Origin: Rhodococcus qingshengii
Lineage (GTDB): Bacteria; Actinomycetota; Actinomycetes; Mycobacteriales; Mycobacteriaceae
DNA: 64,000 bases
Reading direction: 5' to 3'
Assembly (NCBI RefSeq): GCF_021025955.1
Contig: NZ_JAJNCL010000018.1
Location: 31,977-95,976, forward strand
The position numbers and the translations under genes are program-made. The notes beneath the pieces were generated by a model, which worked only from the letters and a program-made list of their open reading frames with translations, was not told where the DNA came from and made no database searches. Below, piece after piece: positions 23,538-31,795 of the stretch. Position 1 is the first letter of the stretch. Every line of letters starts with the position of its first letter.

Positions 23538-23564
23538 TTACTTCACAAGTAATTTACTAGTGAA
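23538..23564. promoter_or_regulatory. MarR-type operator between marR-like and FUSC genes
   Basis: TTACTT-CAC-AAGTAA (23538-23552) is a perfect dyad and overlaps a longer imperfect one, TTCACAAGTAA...TTACTAGTGAA (23543-23564), with one mismatch in 11-bp arms. The overlap of two palindromes in a short divergent gap is typical of MarR operators. A further dyad, GGTTCGG-TGAC-CCGAACC, lies at 23578-23595, within the first codons of the FUSC open frame. Confidence 0.7.
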
Positions 23565-23568
23565 ATAA

Positions 23569-25002
23569 ATGTATGCTGGTTCGGTGACCCGAACCGAAAC
23601 CGCAGCCAGGACGCCCAGCCGCCTCACTCATTCGAGTGAGGCCATTGCACACACCGTCTCCGGGGCGACGTGGCGAGCGGCTTTTCGCATCGGGTCCGCG
23701 GACGCGACCATCGCGCCCGCGATCAGGGTCGGACTCGCCACCGCCGTAGTGCTCGTGGTCGGCGGACTGCTCGGGCATCGGGAATTGGCGGGCTTCGCGG
23801 CCTTGGGCGCGCTGTGTGCCGCCTTCGGTAGGTACGAGCCGTATCCCCGGTTGGCCGGCAAGCTGGCGATGGTCGGTGCCGCATTGGTGGTTTCCATCGC
23901 TTTCGGCGGCGCAATGGGTGTTGTGGGCGTTCCGACCTGGTTGCAGATCGGCATCCTCTCGTTGCTTGCCGGTGCGTCGTACTGCTTCATGTCGGGCTTC
24001 CGGATCACCGGACCAGGGCCAGTCATCCTCGTCTTCGCGGCGACCGGTGCAGCCGGATATGCCTCCAGTGTCGATGATCTGGCGAGACTGGTGACTGCCG
24101 GTGCGCTTGGAGTTCTGGTTGGTTGGGTGGCCGCGATGCTCCCAGCGCTCGTACTGCCGATGGGACCTGCCCGCCTGGCGGTGGCTCGTGCAGTCTCTGC
24201 GGTGGGGCGTCTCGAACAGTCCGGCACAGACGGAGTGGAACCGGCGCTCGGATCGATTGCCAACGCCCGCTTGGTCATTGCGTCGAGCGGTCGAATCAAG
24301 TCGACCGTCGATCACGGACGTGAACTGGTGGCAGTGCTCGACGAAGCAGAAGCGGCAGTACAGCAGTGGCAGTTGCACGGCGACGCGACTTTGATCCGGA
24401 GTATTGCTCAGCACGAGAAGGAGCTTCGGAAGCTCAAGCGCTCCAGCATGATCGAACACGACCTTGCGCCGGCACGAACCCTGGCGGCGCCCGAAGGTTA
24501 TTTCCTCGAAGGATTGCGCCGACTGTATTCGCACCCGGTGCGGATGAATGCTCTCCGCATCGTGGCCGCCTCGGCTCTGGCCGGTTGGCTCGCGGCGGGA
24601 GCCGGGCTGGAGCATCCGCTGTGGGCATCGATGGGTGCCATCGCCGCGATGCAGGGGCTGAACTACAAGCAGACCGTCCAGCGCGGGATTCAGCGGTTGG
24701 TGGGAAATGTCGGTGGCGCCGTCGTCGCTGCTGCTCTCATCGCGCTGACGCTCGGTTACTGGCAAGCCGTTGCCGTGGTTGTGATTCTGCAGACTGCCGC
24801 GGAGCTACTCGTGATCAAGAACTATGCGCTGACGTCACTGGCCGTCACTCCGATGGCACTCCTACTCATCGGTTTCAGCGCTCCGATCGGGACCGATGCG
24901 GCAGTGGCTCGCGTCGCGGACACTCTCATCGGCGTGGTGATCGGTGTCGTCGTCGCCGCTGTCACGATCAGTCGATCGGATCGCCACCACGTCACCGTGT
25001 GA
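23569..25002 (+). CDS. FUSC-family membrane transporter
   Basis: A 477-residue protein with two halves of about five to six membrane segments each, separated by a cytoplasmic helical stretch (roughly residues 205-305), the layout of the FUSC/aromatic acid exporter family (AaeB/YccS-like). Features include GLATAVVLVVGGLLGHRELA and SMGAIAAMQGLNYKQTVQRG in the repeated halves. It probably exports an aromatic acid or a similar toxic compound, under the adjacent MarR regulator. The ATG at 23569 lacks a clear ribosome binding site; a GTG at 23584 is an alternative. Confidence 0.85.
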   Translation: MYAGSVTRTETAARTPSRLTHSSEAIAHTVSGATWRAAFRIGSADATIAPAIRVGLATAVVLVVGGLLGHRELAGFAALGALCAAFGRYEPYPRLAGKLAMVGAALVVSIAFGGAMGVVGVPTWLQIGILSLLAGASYCFMSGFRITGPGPVILVFAATGAAGYASSVDDLARLVTAGALGVLVGWVAAMLPALVLPMGPARLAVARAVSAVGRLEQSGTDGVEPALGSIANARLVIASSGRIKSTVDHGRELVAVLDEAEAAVQQWQLHGDATLIRSIAQHEKELRKLKRSSMIEHDLAPARTLAAPEGYFLEGLRRLYSHPVRMNALRIVAASALAGWLAAGAGLEHPLWASMGAIAAMQGLNYKQTVQRGIQRLVGNVGGAVVAAALIALTLGYWQAVAVVVILQTAAELLVIKNYALTSLAVTPMALLLIGFSAPIGTDAAVARVADTLIGVVIGVVVAAVTISRSDRHHVTV

Positions 25003-25044
25003 CCCAGTGCTGCTGTGTTTCCAATCCTCCGTAGGCTCCTGCAG

Positions 25045-25644
25045 GTGGAGGACAGCACGCCGATCGACGGCCGGAAACTGCGTTACCAGCATCGCCGTGC
25101 CGAATTGCTCGAGCAGGTAACCGCGTATGTCACGGCGAACGGCGTCGGTGAACTGTCCATGCGGCCGTTGGCCAAGGACCTGGGGATCAGCCATGCGACA
25201 CTCATCCATCATTTCGGTTCGAAGGAACAACTGCTCACTGAAGTAGTCGCCACCCTGCGAGACAGCTCTTCTCTCGACATCTCTTCCGGGACCGACATCG
25301 TCGAGATGATGACGAGTTACTGGAATCGGCGCACATCAGCGGAATCGTTGCCGAACTTTCGCTTGATGTTCGAGATCTACGGACAGGCGTTGTTGCATCC
25401 GGAGCGGTATCGCGAGTTTCTCGATCATGTGGTGGGGGACTGGTTGGGTGGTTTGACGGAAGCTGCGCTCGCGCATGGATGTCCGCCCGATCGCGCTGAT
25501 CGGTACGCGACGATCGTGTTGGCGCAGATTCGGGGGTTGACGCTCGATCTCGTGACCACCGGTGACCGCGTCAGAATTGACGCGGCGTTCGCCGAATTCG
25601 CGGCTGCGATGGGCGCTTTGGTCAGCTTATGGAAGGCGATCTGA
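25045..25644 (+). CDS. TetR-family transcriptional regulator
   Basis: About 199 residues from the GTG at 25045 (another GTG at 25015 is open). The N-terminal HTH is RRAELLEQVTAYVTANGVGE, then RPLAKDLGISHATLIHHFGS, typical of TetR proteins. The C-terminal ligand domain is unassigned. It is convergent with a VOC gene, and two genes away is the lipase gene whose promoter carries a TetR-style palindrome (26206-26221); whether this protein binds there is inference. Confidence 0.85.
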   Translation: MEDSTPIDGRKLRYQHRRAELLEQVTAYVTANGVGELSMRPLAKDLGISHATLIHHFGSKEQLLTEVVATLRDSSSLDISSGTDIVEMMTSYWNRRTSAESLPNFRLMFEIYGQALLHPERYREFLDHVVGDWLGGLTEAALAHGCPPDRADRYATIVLAQIRGLTLDLVTTGDRVRIDAAFAEFAAAMGALVSLWKAI

Positions 25645-25665
25645 CGGTCCGGTCGTCGTGATGCC

Positions 25666-26106
25666 TCAGCCGATCTGCTCGAACAGAGACACGATGAGTC
25701 CTTCCGGCCCTCGGACATAGGCCATGCGCACACTGTTCTCGTACTCGCCGATCCCGCCGATGAGCCCGTAACCGTCCGCAGCCACCGCGTCGACCGCCGC
25801 CTGGAGATCGCCCACCTGGAAAGACACGTTGCGCAGACCGATCTCGTTGGCCATTGGAGCAGTCGATCCGGGTGTGTGGTCAGGCGTGACGAAGGACGAG
25901 AGCTCGAGCCGTGATCCTTCGCCCGGAGGGCGCAGCATTGCGATTTCACACTTGGCTCCAGGGATACCGCAGACGGTTTCCACGAACTCGCCCTCCACGG
26001 ATCCGGTGCCCTCCAACTCGAGGCCGAGTCCGACGAAGAACGCCGCTGCTGATTCGAGGTCCGCGACGGTGATGCCGATGTGGTCGAAACGCTGTACGTG
26101 TGCCAT
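25666..26106 (-). CDS. VOC-family protein
   Basis: A 146-residue vicinal-oxygen-chelate protein (FDHIGITVADLESAAAFFVG at the start, LRNVSFQVGDLQAAVDAV in the second module and RGPEGLIVSLFEQIG at the end), close to methylmalonyl-CoA epimerase or glyoxalase-like members. AGGAGG eight bases upstream favours the ATG at 26106 over the GTG at 26112. It is divergent from the lipase gene. Confidence 0.85.
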   Translation of the reverse strand: MAHVQRFDHIGITVADLESAAAFFVGLGLELEGTGSVEGEFVETVCGIPGAKCEIAMLRPPGEGSRLELSSFVTPDHTPGSTAPMANEIGLRNVSFQVGDLQAAVDAVAADGYGLIGGIGEYENSVRMAYVRGPEGLIVSLFEQIG

Positions 26107-26205
26107 GGACACATCCTCCTACTGTTTCTTCGTGCCGGTTCGATGCTGGGTCGGATTCGGGGCCGGGATCTCGACATGTACGTGTCGCAAAGCTGCAAAA
26201 TTTGC

Positions 26206-26235
26206 TTGACCGATCGGTTAAACAAAATCTACGAT
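26206..26235 (+). promoter_or_regulatory. Promoter with TetR-style operator for the secretory lipase gene
   Basis: TTGACC (26206-26211) and TACGAT (26230-26235) are spaced 18 bp. The -35 box is part of a near-perfect 16-bp palindrome TTGACCGATCGGTTAA (26206-26221), the form commonly bound by TetR-family repressors. The lipase start at 26281 is about 40 bases downstream of the predicted transcription start. Confidence 0.65.
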
Positions 26236-26280
26236 AACGTCCAACGAGGTCGCCCACCGCACGAACCGGAGTCGTCAGAC

Positions 26281-27444
26281 GTGAAATTCCAGTCGAAGTC
26301 GTTTGCCCGCATATCCATCGCAGCCCTCTGTGCTGCAACGATCGGCTCCGCAGTGGCCGCGCCTGTCGCGTCCGCGCAGGCGCCGAGCGCGTCGCAGGCC
26401 ACGGGCACGGTGGTGTCGAGTGAGCCGCTGCCGAAGGATCTGTGGATTCCGGGTACCGCCGACGCCAAGCGGTTCACGTACTGGACCATCGGTTCCAATG
26501 GCGGACCTGCGCTCAGCAGTGGCGCGTACTACGTCCCGGCCGGTCCTGCGCCGGAAGGTGGTTGGCCCGTCATCGCCTGGGCGCACGGCACCACCGGACT
26601 CGACGATTCCTGTGCCCCTTCGCTGGTCGGTCCCGGCCTGCCCGAACGTGACTACCCGTACCTGGGACGCTGGCTCTCGGAGGGCTACGCCGTCGTCGCC
26701 ACCGACTACGTCGGACTGGGAACACCAGGGCTGATGCCGTACCTCGACGGAAAGGTGGAGGCGCACAGCGTAGTCGACTCGGTCAAGGCAGCTCGAGTGA
26801 TCGACTCCTCCATCTCGAATCGTTGGGCAGTGGTCGGGCAGTCGCAGGGCGGCGGTGCGGCCATCACGACGGCCCGCTACGCCACCGAGTACGGAGGGGA
26901 TTCGCTCGACTACCGCGGCGGCGTGGGTACCGGAGTGCCGGCCAACATCGAGTTGACCCTCCTGCCTGCTGGTCCGGGCTTCCCTCCCATCGCCCTCGGC
27001 GGCGGATTGACGTCGTACGCGCTTTATATCCTCGCGGGCTTGCGGGAAGCTCACCCCGAGATCGACTTGAATTCCTACCTCAACGAACTGGGAAGGGAAA
27101 AGGTCGACTCGGCTGAAAAGCTCTGCGCCGCAGACCTGGACGCTGCGTCCAAGGATCTGGTCCTCGGTGACATCTTCTCTCGCCCGCTCAGCCAGATCCC
27201 GAATTTCCAGGGTCTGCTGAACGACTACATGGGGGTGCCGACCAGCGGATACGACCGCCCCATCTTCATCGGGCAGGGGCTGCTCGACGTGGATGTCCCT
27301 GCACCGTCTGCACTTTCGCTGGTTGCAGCGTTGGTCGCCAACGGTGAACCGGTCACGTTCAAGACCTACAACACCGATCACAGTGGCGCTTTGGTCGAAT
27401 CACAGGCTGACACGATTCCGTTTGTCGCGAACCTGTTCCGTTAG
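26281..27444 (+). CDS. Secretory lipase/esterase (LIP family alpha/beta hydrolase)
   Basis: A 387-residue exported hydrolase. The GTG at 26281 is followed by a basic N-region and a Sec signal peptide with cleavage near VASA-QA. The mature enzyme has the nucleophile elbow GQSQGG, the oxyanion-region WAHGTTGLDDSC, and C-terminal Asp/His in DVDVPAP and NTDHSG, as in the secretory triacylglycerol lipase family (LipA of Candida type and many actinobacterial lipases). It likely releases fatty acids or esters outside the cell. A perfect hairpin terminator follows (27468-27507). Confidence 0.88.
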   Translation: MKFQSKSFARISIAALCAATIGSAVAAPVASAQAPSASQATGTVVSSEPLPKDLWIPGTADAKRFTYWTIGSNGGPALSSGAYYVPAGPAPEGGWPVIAWAHGTTGLDDSCAPSLVGPGLPERDYPYLGRWLSEGYAVVATDYVGLGTPGLMPYLDGKVEAHSVVDSVKAARVIDSSISNRWAVVGQSQGGGAAITTARYATEYGGDSLDYRGGVGTGVPANIELTLLPAGPGFPPIALGGGLTSYALYILAGLREAHPEIDLNSYLNELGREKVDSAEKLCAADLDAASKDLVLGDIFSRPLSQIPNFQGLLNDYMGVPTSGYDRPIFIGQGLLDVDVPAPSALSLVAALVANGEPVTFKTYNTDHSGALVESQADTIPFVANLFR

Positions 27445-27467
27445 GCGTACCCAGGATCCAGATCATT

Positions 27468-27507
27468 CGAGGGGCCGCTGTCGCACAAGTGCGACAGCGG
27501 CCCCTCG
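27468..27507. terminator. Strong bidirectional hairpin terminator
   Basis: Two 18-base arms, CGAGGGGCCGCTGTCGCA (27468-27485) and its exact complement (27490-27507), flank a four-base loop CAAG. It separates the ends of the convergent lipase and hypothetical genes. There is no run of T, as is usual for many actinobacterial terminators. Confidence 0.8.
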
Positions 27508-27509
27508 GG

Positions 27510-27803
27510 TCATTTCCGCGACTCTTTGATTGCGTCCAGCCGCGCCTCGAGGCTGTCGAGGACACGGTCGAGTGTGTAGCGATAGTGTTCTGCCCGTGTT
27601 GCTTCCGTAGCATCTGGTGGACCGGCGAACTTCCCGATCAGTGTCTCCATCGATGGGCGGGGATCTGAGGGTCCGTCGTTGCTCAGTCGTTCCAGCATCG
27701 GGCGGTCGGTTCCTATGAAGACCTGATCGCACGAGGTGGAAAGTATTCGGATCTGTGGGCCGAGCGCAGTGGCGCGGAGGGATGGAGGATCGACCGAGCA
27801 CAC
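27510..27803 (-). CDS. Hypothetical protein
   Basis: About 97 residues from a GTG at 27803, ending three bases before the strong terminator. The C-terminal half (HYRYTLDRVLDSLEARLDAI) is a likely amphipathic helix. No known domain and no good ribosome binding site. Support comes from the terminator directly at its end and from sitting divergent to the SanA-like gene. The start is uncertain; open frame continues to 27908. Confidence 0.5.
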   Translation of the reverse strand: MCSVDPPSLRATALGPQIRILSTSCDQVFIGTDRPMLERLSNDGPSDPRPSMETLIGKFAGPPDATEATRAEHYRYTLDRVLDSLEARLDAIKESRK

Positions 27804-27837
27804 GAGTAGTGAGCGAACCGTGTGGTTTGATCGAGGA

Positions 27838-28527
27838 ATGGACGAAGCCGCTGCAGATCCAGTGAAACCGACGCGAAAGCGCCGGTGGCCTCGTTGGGTC
27901 GCAGGCATCGCGGTGCTCGGAGCAGTTGTCTACGCGGGCTCGATCGTGTGGATTTCCGTGGCGTCGGCCGGCCATACGTCGGACGCAGCCGATGCCCCCG
28001 AGGCTCCGGTCGTGATCGTGCTGGGTGCGCAGATCAAGGACGGCAAGCCGATGGCTTTCCTGAAAGGGCGGCTGGACGCAGCCGTCGAGCTGGTCGAAGC
28101 AGGAAAGGCTAAAGCGGTCTTGGTCTCCGGCGACGCGAACGGCGGCTCGGGTGACGAGATCGCGGCGATGACGAACTACCTGGTGGCGCAGGGAATAGAC
28201 GAGCGTCGCATCGTTGGGGATCCGTACGGCCTCGACACCTATGACACCTGCTTCCGGGCCATGCATACGTATGGGGTGACAAAAGCGTTGATCGTCACTC
28301 AGGGGTATCACGTGCCCCGCGCTGTGGCATTGTGCCGGGACGTCGGCATCGACGCAGACGGTGTGAACAGCGATTGCGGGTGCGCAACTCCGACGCTGAT
28401 CAAGAACGCCGCGCGGGAGTGGGTTCTGGCCAAGCCCAAGGCAGCGCTGGACATGCTGTGGAGTCGGGACGCGAAGGTGACATCGCCCTCGGAGGATTCG
28501 GTCCAGACGGCGCTCTCGGTGTCCTGA
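27838..28527 (+). CDS. SanA/ElyC-type DUF218 membrane protein
   Basis: A 229-residue protein with a basic N-terminus, one membrane helix (about residues 17-36) and an extracytoplasmic DUF218 domain: VVIVLGAQIKDGKPMAFLKG at its start, KAVLVSGDANGGSGDE and IVTQGYHVPRAVALC further on. In enterobacteria the family member SanA affects vancomycin exclusion and envelope integrity. The start ATG 27838 has GAGG upstream. Confidence 0.88.
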   Translation: MDEAAADPVKPTRKRRWPRWVAGIAVLGAVVYAGSIVWISVASAGHTSDAADAPEAPVVIVLGAQIKDGKPMAFLKGRLDAAVELVEAGKAKAVLVSGDANGGSGDEIAAMTNYLVAQGIDERRIVGDPYGLDTYDTCFRAMHTYGVTKALIVTQGYHVPRAVALCRDVGIDADGVNSDCGCATPTLIKNAAREWVLAKPKAALDMLWSRDAKVTSPSEDSVQTALSVS

Positions 28528-28559
28528 CGCGCTGAGGGTGCGCACAGTTTGTGTCAAGC

Positions 28560-28593
28560 GAACACACGCTCCGGGGAGTTGGAGCGTGTGTTC
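28560..28593. terminator. Hairpin terminator between convergent SanA-like and mauF genes
   Basis: GAACACACGCTCC (28560-28572) and its exact complement (28581-28593) enclose an eight-base loop, and flanking CAAG/CTTG extends the stem after one unpaired base. It lies between the convergent gene ends at 28527 and 28623 and so probably ends both, including the long mau operon. Confidence 0.75.
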
Positions 28594-28622
28594 ACTTGAG
28601 ATAGAGGGTGCTAGCTCGACAG

Positions 28623-29459
28623 TCAGATCAGTGCTGCGGCGGCAAATGCTCCCAGTGCGATCAATGCCGCGCCGGTGACGCTCTGCACTCGACGGTCCAC
28701 GACGCACATGACCGAGAGGAATCCCGGCATCGAGCCACCACGCTTGGTGTGCACAATTGCCGCGAGGCTGGGCATGCAGCGGCCAAGCGAAACCACCGTG
28801 AACAGCGCCGCCCCGAGAGCCGGTGAACCCGAGGCGATGACTCCGAGTGTCAGCAGGTAGTACGCACTCGAGCGGATGAAGATCAGGAATCCAGGACCGA
28901 TGATCGCGCCGAAGATCAACGAGACCTTCCAAGGCGCCATTGTGCGGCGCAAATGGCGCGGAAGCTGTTGACGCCGCATCGGAGTCGGCATCCTCACTGC
29001 ACCCAACTCGTGCAACCCATACGCAACCGCGACGACTGCCCAGACACCCAGCGCCCAGCCGATCGGGACGTAGCCGGACATCGCCGCACCGAGAGCGCCG
29101 ATCAATGCCCCGGTGGCGGCTCCTGTCGTGACCGAACCCAGTGCGTGCCAGCCGAGTCGGCGGACGGGAGTCGAGGATCCCTTCCGGTCCGCTTGCTTCG
29201 GTGCGGCAACAACTCCGGCAACGGACATTCCGCAGGTCGACCAGTTCGCGGCCAGCGACGTAACCAGTCCCGCCCCGATAACGGCTGTCGTCAAAGCTGT
29301 TGTCGCAGATGGCGTGGCCACGAGTGCGAGGCCGGCACCCGCAGCAGCGCCCGCCGCGACAAGGCTGACACGGGTAGCGGTGCCGACCGAGCCTTGAAGG
29401 GTCGGCCGGATGTCAGGGACATCGGTCTGCAGTGGACCGTGTGAGAGAACGGTAGTCAT
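28623..29459 (-). CDS. mauF: MauF-like membrane protein of the amine dehydrogenase locus
   Basis: A 278-residue polytopic membrane protein (about seven to eight hydrophobic segments), which I read as MauF, a relative of the CcdA/DsbD disulfide-transfer family. It has the conserved NWSTCGMSVAG segment with a cysteine at the end of a membrane helix. MauF is needed for biogenesis of the Cys-rich methylamine dehydrogenase light chain. The ATG at 29459 is preceded by GGAGG at ideal spacing. It is the last gene of the mau operon, and the assignment leans partly on context. Confidence 0.75.
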   Translation of the reverse strand: MTTVLSHGPLQTDVPDIRPTLQGSVGTATRVSLVAAGAAAGAGLALVATPSATTALTTAVIGAGLVTSLAANWSTCGMSVAGVVAAPKQADRKGSSTPVRRLGWHALGSVTTGAATGALIGALGAAMSGYVPIGWALGVWAVVAVAYGLHELGAVRMPTPMRRQQLPRHLRRTMAPWKVSLIFGAIIGPGFLIFIRSSAYYLLTLGVIASGSPALGAALFTVVSLGRCMPSLAAIVHTKRGGSMPGFLSVMCVVDRRVQSVTGAALIALGAFAAAALI

Positions 29460-29507
29460 CAGATCCTCCAAAATATTTGTGGTTCAATGAAAGTAGTGAG
29501 CCAGTGT

Positions 29508-29831
29508 TCACAGCACTGTGATGACTCCGATCATGTACGGGTGTACGGAGCACGAATATTCGTAAACGCCGGCGCTCTCGAACGTGTGCCGGAACGTTCC
29601 GTCTCCGGTGATACCGCTGTCGAACAGCCCGGGCGACTCGACGTGATGCAGGAGTCCACCGTCGTCGAAGCGCCACTCGACGGTGCCGCCGTGTTCCACG
29701 GTGACGTCCATCGGGCTGAACTGAACATTGCTGATCTCGACCACCACGTCGGGGACGGGATCTTCTGTGCCGCAGGCCAACACGCACGTTGTTGTGACGG
29801 CGAGGACGAAGCCGGCGATCCACCTCCTCAC
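29508..29831 (-). CDS. Amicyanin-like cupredoxin lipoprotein 2
   Basis: A 107-residue blue-copper protein with a lipoprotein signal peptide (lipobox VLAC, Cys20). Type 1 copper ligands are H62 or H63, C94, H97 and M100 in YSCSVHPYM, the amicyanin-type loop C-x2-H-x2-M. It starts with GTG at 29831, sharing one base with the stop of cupredoxin 1. It should shuttle electrons on the outer face of the membrane. Its loop differs from that of its neighbour, suggesting another redox potential or partner. Confidence 0.85.
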   Translation of the reverse strand: MRRWIAGFVLAVTTTCVLACGTEDPVPDVVVEISNVQFSPMDVTVEHGGTVEWRFDDGGLLHHVESPGLFDSGITGDGTFRHTFESAGVYEYSCSVHPYMIGVITVL

Positions 29832-30178
29832 TATTGAACGATCACGGTGCCCACCATCATCGGGTGGGGCGTGCAGTGGTAGGTGAAGGTGCCGGTGTTG
29901 TCGAACGTGTACGAGAAGGTTCCCTCAGTGAGCAACTCGCTCTTCAGTTTCCCGTCGAGATCACCGTTGCCGACCACGTCGTGGGGGAGTCCGCTGTCGT
30001 CAAACTTCCATTCGACGGTCTGTCCCTTCTCGATGGTGACCGATGCCGGTGTATACGCCATGTTCTTCACCTCGATCACGACGGCAGGTTCGTCCGACGA
30101 CGCACCGGCATCACTACTGCAGGCGGTGAGGCTCAGGGCCGCGCACGCGGCCAGAAAAGCGGGAACGAGTTTCTTCAT
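29831..30178 (-). CDS. mauC: Amicyanin-like cupredoxin lipoprotein 1
   Basis: A 115-residue type 1 copper protein, exported as a lipoprotein (LTAC, Cys20). Ligands are H66, C102, H105 and M108; the loop YHCTPHPMM is almost identical to that of Paracoccus amicyanin (CTPHPFM), the physiological electron acceptor of methylamine dehydrogenase. Unlike that soluble periplasmic protein, this one is lipid-anchored. It starts 27 bases after the multicopper oxidase gene with a GGAGAG ribosome binding site. Confidence 0.88.
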   Translation of the reverse strand: MKKLVPAFLAACAALSLTACSSDAGASSDEPAVVIEVKNMAYTPASVTIEKGQTVEWKFDDSGLPHDVVGNGDLDGKLKSELLTEGTFSYTFDNTGTFTYHCTPHPMMVGTVIVQ

Positions 30179-30205
30179 GAGGTGTTCTCTCCATTCTTCA
30201 ACTTG

Positions 30206-31795
30206 TCAGCGGACGTAACGCAGATTTGCCGTCATGCCTGCTTCGAAGTGGTAGGCGTTGTGGCAGTGGAACATCCACTCGCCGGGATTGTCGGCGTCGA
30301 ACTCGATGGCAAGCTCGGTGCCGGGTAGGACGTTGACGGTGTCGCGGCGAAGTCCGCCGTAATCCGGTACCGCAAAGGTATGGCCGTGGGTGTGCATGGG
30401 GTGCCACATCGTGGACGTGTTCTTCATCGTGATCCGGACCCGTTCGCCCTGATTCATGACGAGCTTGCCTGCATCGGCTCCCGCCATTCCCCAGACGTAC
30501 CGATCGCCGGCCTGGATCAACTCGATGTGGTAGTCGCGATCAGGCGACTTCGTCTCGAGCCGTGCGGATTCCGTGGGCCGGAGTTCGCTTTCGGTTACCA
30601 GCCGGCCGGCCAGTTCCGAGAGGTTTCCGCCCACATCCGGATTCGCCAACGCCAACGCGTCGGTGCTGCGTAGGACGGTCGACGCATAACCATCTCGGCC
30701 CTCGACCTTCGCCACCACCGGCCATGTTCCCGACTTCACTGTCACCAGTACGTCGTAGCGTTGGGCCATTCCGACGATGATGGTGTCGGCAGGAGTTGGT
30801 TCCACGTCGTAGCCATCGGTAGCGACAATTGTCATCTCGTGACCGGCCACAGCGAACCGGTACGGAGTCTCGGCCGCTGCGTTGATGATTCGTAGTCGAA
30901 GGGTCGAACCGGGCGCAGCGCTGATGACAGCAGGATCATTGGGTGGCCGCCCGTTGATCAAGTGCAGTGGATACGCGATGTGTTGAGTCATTCCGCCGAG
31001 TGGTTCGGAAGAACCGTGTCCGCCGCTCACCAACTGCTTTGCGGTGGACATGTCGGCTTCCGAATGTTCCGCCGGAGTTGTTGCTCCACCGCCGTGTCCG
31101 CCGTGCCCGCCCGCAATTGCCGGGTTCAGGGCCATCAGGACGGAATCCGGGGTGGTGCCCAATCCGTCGAGCCAGTCGTCGAGCACCAGAACGGCATCGA
31201 CGTCGGCCCCCGTGGTGTCGTTCGGATCCTCGACGATCATGGCGCCGAAGAGTCCCCGATCGGCTTGTAATCCGCTGTGCGAGTGGTACCAGTACGTTCC
31301 CGGATCCGGTGCGATGAAGTTGTACTCGAAACTCGAACCGGCGCCGATGGGAGCCTGCGTGGTGGGTGCCGCGCCGTCCATGTCGTTGCGGATTCGAATT
31401 CCGTGCCAGTGCAGTGTTGTTTCGGCGTCGAGACCGTTCTGGACGCTGACGTTCACCCGGTCACCGGACTTCAGGCGAAGTTCCGGAGCCACCGCAGCGC
31501 CTCCGTACGTCCAGGTGTCCACGAGGCGTCCGCCAAGATCTACCGTCGAGAATCCGGCGGCAAGGGCAAACGCAGCGGTGGTCCCGTTCCAGGCTCGCGC
31601 CGATTCTGTGGCAGCAACTTCGGGGTCGGTGGGCAGGATGTAGTCGAGGTCGGTCGTGGGCGTCGGAGATGCTGCAGTGGAACTGCATCCGGCAATCGTC
31701 CCCATTGCGCCGAGCCCGAGTGCCCCGGCGCCGAGTGCTCCCAAACTCAGGAAGCGGCGCCGGCCCATCACCACACCGGATCCGGGACGACTCAT
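30206..31795 (-). CDS. Tat-exported lipoprotein multicopper oxidase
   Basis: A 529-residue three-domain multicopper oxidase. The signal has a twin-arginine motif GRRRFLSLG (residues 11-19) and a lipobox TIAGC (Cys37). All copper sites are intact: HWHG (129-132), HSHSG (171-175), HPMHTHGH (465-472) and HCHNAYHFEAGM (510-521; C511, H516, M521 form the type 1 site). A His/Gly-rich insert (AGGHGGHGGG) is like that of mycobacterial MmcO. It begins with an ATGA overlap on mauB. It could accept electrons from the cupredoxins and reduce O2, or take part in cofactor maturation. Confidence 0.92.
   Translation of the reverse strand: MSRPGSGVVMGRRRFLSLGALGAGALGLGAMGTIAGCSSTAASPTPTTDLDYILPTDPEVAATESARAWNGTTAAFALAAGFSTVDLGGRLVDTWTYGGAAVAPELRLKSGDRVNVSVQNGLDAETTLHWHGIRIRNDMDGAAPTTQAPIGAGSSFEYNFIAPDPGTYWYHSHSGLQADRGLFGAMIVEDPNDTTGADVDAVLVLDDWLDGLGTTPDSVLMALNPAIAGGHGGHGGGATTPAEHSEADMSTAKQLVSGGHGSSEPLGGMTQHIAYPLHLINGRPPNDPAVISAAPGSTLRLRIINAAAETPYRFAVAGHEMTIVATDGYDVEPTPADTIIVGMAQRYDVLVTVKSGTWPVVAKVEGRDGYASTVLRSTDALALANPDVGGNLSELAGRLVTESELRPTESARLETKSPDRDYHIELIQAGDRYVWGMAGADAGKLVMNQGERVRITMKNTSTMWHPMHTHGHTFAVPDYGGLRRDTVNVLPGTELAIEFDADNPGEWMFHCHNAYHFEAGMTANLRYVR

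Noticed and set aside
28623..29459. Calling the last mau-operon gene a plain CcdA cytochrome biogenesis protein
   Set aside because: It lacks the paired cysteines of CcdA and sits at the end of a mau operon; MauF fits better, though with moderate certainty.
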